Assembly (NCBI RefSeq): GCF_030944405.1
Contig: NZ_CP132339.1
Coordinates: 4,154,001-4,218,000, forward strand
Origin: Janthinobacterium sp. J1-1
GTDB taxonomy: Bacteria; Pseudomonadota; Gammaproteobacteria; Burkholderiales; Burkholderiaceae_D
DNA length: 64,000 bases
Direction of reading: 5' to 3'
Within the stretch, counting starts at the first letter, position 1. Each line of letters opens with the position of its first letter. This document shows positions 61,229-64,000 of the stretch, piece by piece. The notes under the pieces are model-generated. The model was given only the letters and a program-made list of their open reading frames with translations, was not told where the DNA came from and did no database searches. The translations under genes were made by a program, and so were the position numbers.

Positions 61229-63667
61229 ATGTCCATCACTCAAATACCTTCCATCCGCCGCACGCTGGCGGCCGTCGCCGTCAGCCAGGCCCTGTGGCTG
61301 CTGGCCGCAGGCTTTGCACCGGTGGCCCATGCGGCCGGTCCCGTGGCGGCCGCGCGTGCGCCGCTGGCCATTCCGTCCGGTCCCCTGGAACAGGTGCTGG
61401 TGCGCTTTGGCCAGGAGACCGGCACCATGATTTCCTACCAGGCCGCCAGCGTGGCGGGCAAGCGCAGCGCCGGCGTGGCCGGCAGCCATGGCACGGCCGA
61501 AGCCTTGAGCGCCATCCTTGCTGGCTCCGGCCTGCGCGCCGTGGCGCAAGCCAATGGCGGCTATGTGCTGGCGGCGGCGCCCGCGACGCTGGGCCAGGCC
61601 ATGCCGGAGACCACCATCACCGCCGTCGCCGATGACAGCGGCGTGACGGAAGGCAGCGGCTCCTACACCACCCGCAGCATGCGTTCGGCCACGCGCCTGG
61701 GCCTGTCGGTGCGCGACACGCCGCAAGCCGTCGGCGTGATCACGCGCCAGCAGATGGACGACCAGAACCTGCAAACGGTGGAAGAGGTGCTGCAGAACGC
61801 GGCCGGCGTCGCCGTCAACCGCTACGACAGCGACCGCACCTCGTTCTTTGCGCGCGGCTTTTCGATCGCCAGCTACCAGTACGACGGCATTCCCACCACG
61901 GTCGACAACGCCTATAACGTCGGCGACAGCACGCTCGACATGACGGCCTATGACCGGGTCGAGATCGTGCGCGGCGCCACCGGCCTGCTGACGGGCGCGG
62001 GCGAGCCGTCGGCCACCGTCAACCTGGTGCGCAAGCGCGCCTCGTCGACCGAACTGGCCGGCGTGGCGGCGCTGAGCCTGGGCTCGTGGAACAATGCGCG
62101 CGCCAGCGCCGACCTGTCGGCGCCTCTGAGCGCCGACGGGCGCGTGCGCGGCCGCGTGGTGGCCAGCTACCAGGATGCCGAATCGTATGTCGACCTGTAC
62201 CACGGCAAGAAAGCGATGGCCTACGCCACCGTGGAAGCGGACCTGGCGCCAGGCAGCGTGCTGATCGCCGGCTATGAGTACCAGGACAACCGTCCGCGCG
62301 GCGGCATGTATGGCGGCCTGCCGCTGTGGTACGCCGATGGCGAGCGCGCCACCTGGCCGCGTTCGGCCACCACGGCCGCCACCTGGAGCCGCTGGTACAG
62401 CGTCAGCCAGACGGCGTTCATGCGCCTGGAGCAGGAGCTGGGCGGCGGCTGGAACCTGACCGCCATGCTCAATCACGGCTGGGGAGATTATGCGGCCGCC
62501 GAATCCTTTGCCTATACCTGGCCTGACAAGCTGACGGGCCAGGGCATGCTTGGCAGTCCGGGCCAGTACCGTGGCACGCGACGCCAGGACAGCGTCGACG
62601 CCTATGTGCAGGGCCCGTTTGAACTGTTGGGCCGCAGGCACGACCTGGCGCTGGGCGTTTCGGGCAGCAAGCAGTTCGCCAGCAATCCGGGCAACTCGGG
62701 CGGCAGCGTCGACTACGGCAATTTTTATCAATGGCAGGGCGTGGCGCCGGAGCCGGACTGGAACGACCCGAATTTTTATCGCTGGAAGCTGCTCGACACG
62801 GTGCGGCAGCGCGGTATTTACGGCACCGCGCGCTTTTCGCTGGCCGATCCGGTCAAACTCATACTCGGCGCGCGCTACAGCCGCTACAAGGCCGACCATA
62901 TCGACGACTGGGGCGGCAACTACGCGTACGCCAAGCACGCCGTCACGCCGTATGCGGGCCTGGTGTGGGAGATCGACCGGCGGCATTCGCTGTACGCCAG
63001 CTACAGCAAGATCTTCAAGCCGCAGGGCAACCAGGACCGCCTGGGCCGCTACCTCGACCCGGTGCAGGGCAAGAATCTGGAAGCGGGCGTGAAAGGCGAA
63101 TACTTCGGCGGCAGGCTCAATGCGGCGCTGGCCGTGTTCCGCATCGTGCAGGACGGCCTGGCGCAGGAAGACACGGGCCACTTTGTCGGCAACTCGCTGA
63201 CGCAGGCGTATTACGCGGCCGACGGCGCCACCAGCCGCGGCGCCGAGCTCGAGCTGTCGGGCGAGCTGGCGCGCGGCTGGCATCTGTCGGCCAGCGTGTC
63301 GCATGCCCAGGCCGAGGACAATACCGGCGCACGCCTGAACAGCTATGTGCCGCGGACGCTGGCGCGTGTGTTTACCAGCTATCGCCTCGATGGCGCCTGG
63401 CAGGCCTTGTCGCTGGGCGGCGGCGTCAACTGGCAAAGCGCGGCCTGGCGCGAAGCGACCGGGCCGAATGGCCTGGAAACGGTGGGCCAGGGCGGCCACG
63501 CGGTGGCCAGCCTGATGGCGAAATATGATATCTCGCGCCGCCTGTCGCTGCAGGCGAATATCAACAACCTGTTCGACAAGCGCTATTACAGCCAGGTCGG
63601 CATGTACAACCAGGCCTACTGGGGCGCGCCGCGCAACGCCAGCGTCGCGCTGCGTTACGCGTTCTGA
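61229..63667 (+). CDS. TonB-dependent siderophore receptor with signalling domain (cassette 3)
   Basis: This is an 812-residue outer-membrane transducer. Signal peptide (about residues 8-34, ending AHA), STN domain (about 42-115: SGPLEQVLVRFGQETGTMISYQAASVAG), plug (EGSGSYTTRSMRSATRLGLSVRDTPQAVGVITRQQMDDQN ... EIVRGATGLLTGAGEPSATVNLVRKR), and barrel ending NASVALRYAF. FpvA/FoxA/FhuE-type style. ATG 61229 has AGGA upstream. It completes cassette 3; the product meets the convergent SirB2 gene 6 bases on. Confidence 0.94.
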   Translation: MSITQIPSIRRTLAAVAVSQALWLLAAGFAPVAHAAGPVAAARAPLAIPSGPLEQVLVRFGQETGTMISYQAASVAGKRSAGVAGSHGTAEALSAILAGSGLRAVAQANGGYVLAAAPATLGQAMPETTITAVADDSGVTEGSGSYTTRSMRSATRLGLSVRDTPQAVGVITRQQMDDQNLQTVEEVLQNAAGVAVNRYDSDRTSFFARGFSIASYQYDGIPTTVDNAYNVGDSTLDMTAYDRVEIVRGATGLLTGAGEPSATVNLVRKRASSTELAGVAALSLGSWNNARASADLSAPLSADGRVRGRVVASYQDAESYVDLYHGKKAMAYATVEADLAPGSVLIAGYEYQDNRPRGGMYGGLPLWYADGERATWPRSATTAATWSRWYSVSQTAFMRLEQELGGGWNLTAMLNHGWGDYAAAESFAYTWPDKLTGQGMLGSPGQYRGTRRQDSVDAYVQGPFELLGRRHDLALGVSGSKQFASNPGNSGGSVDYGNFYQWQGVAPEPDWNDPNFYRWKLLDTVRQRGIYGTARFSLADPVKLILGARYSRYKADHIDDWGGNYAYAKHAVTPYAGLVWEIDRRHSLYASYSKIFKPQGNQDRLGRYLDPVQGKNLEAGVKGEYFGGRLNAALAVFRIVQDGLAQEDTGHFVGNSLTQAYYAADGATSRGAELELSGELARGWHLSASVSHAQAEDNTGARLNSYVPRTLARVFTSYRLDGAWQALSLGGGVNWQSAAWREATGPNGLETVGQGGHAVASLMAKYDISRRLSLQANINNLFDKRYYSQVGMYNQAYWGAPRNASVALRYAF

Positions 63668-63673
63668 CGCTGT

Positions 63674-64000
63674 TTACAGTGCTTGCAGTGGCCAGGGCTG
63701 CCTGGTCACGGCCACCGCCACGATATAGGCAAACACCAGCAGCGCGGCGACAAAGGCGGTGGCGCGCACGGCCAGCGTCTTGCCGCGCTTGAGGGCGATG
63801 GTGCCCAGCACGATATATGCCACCAGCGCGCACAGCTTGGCCATCAGCCAGGGATGTTTGCCTGGCGACTGGCCGCTCCATACGGCCAGGGTGATGGCGC
63901 TGACCAGCAGCGCCGTGTCGATCAGGTGCGGCGCGATTTTTACCCAGCGCTGCTGCAGCGCGGGCGAGGCGCGCAGCATCCAGGCGCCGCGCAAGAGGAA
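63674..64000 (-). CDS. SirB2 family membrane protein (5' truncated by window)
   Basis: The frame is open to the window edge; 108 C-terminal residues are visible. It has three hydrophobic helices (DTALLVSAITLAVWSG, LMAKLCALVAYIVLGTIAL, ATAFVAALLVFAYIVAVAV). The motif LLRGAWMLRASPALQQRWVKIAPHLIDTALL is typical of SirB2-type integral membrane proteins, so the true start lies beyond 64000. Function in this family is not settled. Confidence 0.85.
   Translation of the reverse strand, partial: FLLRGAWMLRASPALQQRWVKIAPHLIDTALLVSAITLAVWSGQSPGKHPWLMAKLCALVAYIVLGTIALKRGKTLAVRATAFVAALLVFAYIVAVAVTRQPWPLQAL

Noticed and set aside
61211..63499. Minus-strand long open frame opposite the cassette 3 receptor
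   Set aside because: Mirror frame; the receptor on the plus strand has signal peptide, STN, plug and barrel features.

Overview
The window is high-GC bacterial DNA with tightly packed genes. Its gene content and protein style suggest a betaproteobacterium of the Oxalobacteraceae type (Janthinobacterium/Massilia/Duganella-like): many LysR and AraC regulators, FecI/FecR/TonB receptor cassettes, paoABC, a type-2 extracellular PHB depolymerase and an FtrA regulator. The assignment is by recognition only; there is no rRNA gene to confirm it. No rRNA, tRNA, CRISPR array or intact insertion sequence was seen. Both ends cut through genes.

Layout. 0-11 kb holds an MFS transporter tail, an RND efflux permease with its fusion protein, an RDD membrane protein, a PaaI thioesterase, a LysR regulator divergent from a DHA2 MFS exporter, and a pair of unrecognised cytosolic genes. 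A 44-bp element is repeated almost exactly in front of the RND operon and in the LysR/MFS intergenic region, which suggests one LysR controls both exporters. 11-16 kb holds a beta-carbonic anhydrase, a small RcnB-like secreted protein, an SDR/HxlR divergent pair, and a hydrolase/M14-peptidase pair. 15.9-19.7 kb is paoABC, a periplasmic molybdenum aldehyde oxidoreductase, followed by a chemoreceptor. 21.6-22.5 kb is a higBA toxin-antitoxin pair with an upstream small frame. 22.6-26.6 kb is iron cassette 1 (FecI-FecR-TonB receptor) behind a Fur box.

26.6-35.4 kb is mostly housekeeping or metabolic: DUF2252, CorA, GNAT/rhodanese/FtrA, PHB depolymerase, DUF445 and an amino-acid permease. 35.4-38.3 kb is an AT-richer islet of small minus-strand genes, several of them broken. 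They resemble orphan immunity-type genes but no toxin is visible. 38.4-47.2 kb holds a DUF2059-like protein, a LysR/metallo-hydrolase divergent pair, uridine kinase, a large outer-membrane DUF5916-type protein, a FabF-like ketosynthase divergent from an AraC regulator, and an acidic unknown.

47.5-63.7 kb is a contiguous iron-acquisition island. A FyuA-like receptor and a YbtA/PchR-like AraC regulator diverge from a Fur box. They are followed on the minus strand by an operon of YbtX-like MFS plus two ABC half-transporters (YbtP/YbtQ-like). That operon lies downstream of iron cassette 2 (FecI-FecR-receptor). Cassette 2 is back-to-back with cassette 3 (FecI-FecR-receptor), each with its own Fur box. 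No siderophore biosynthesis gene is present, so the island reads as dedicated import of siderophores made by others. The window closes in a SirB2-family gene.
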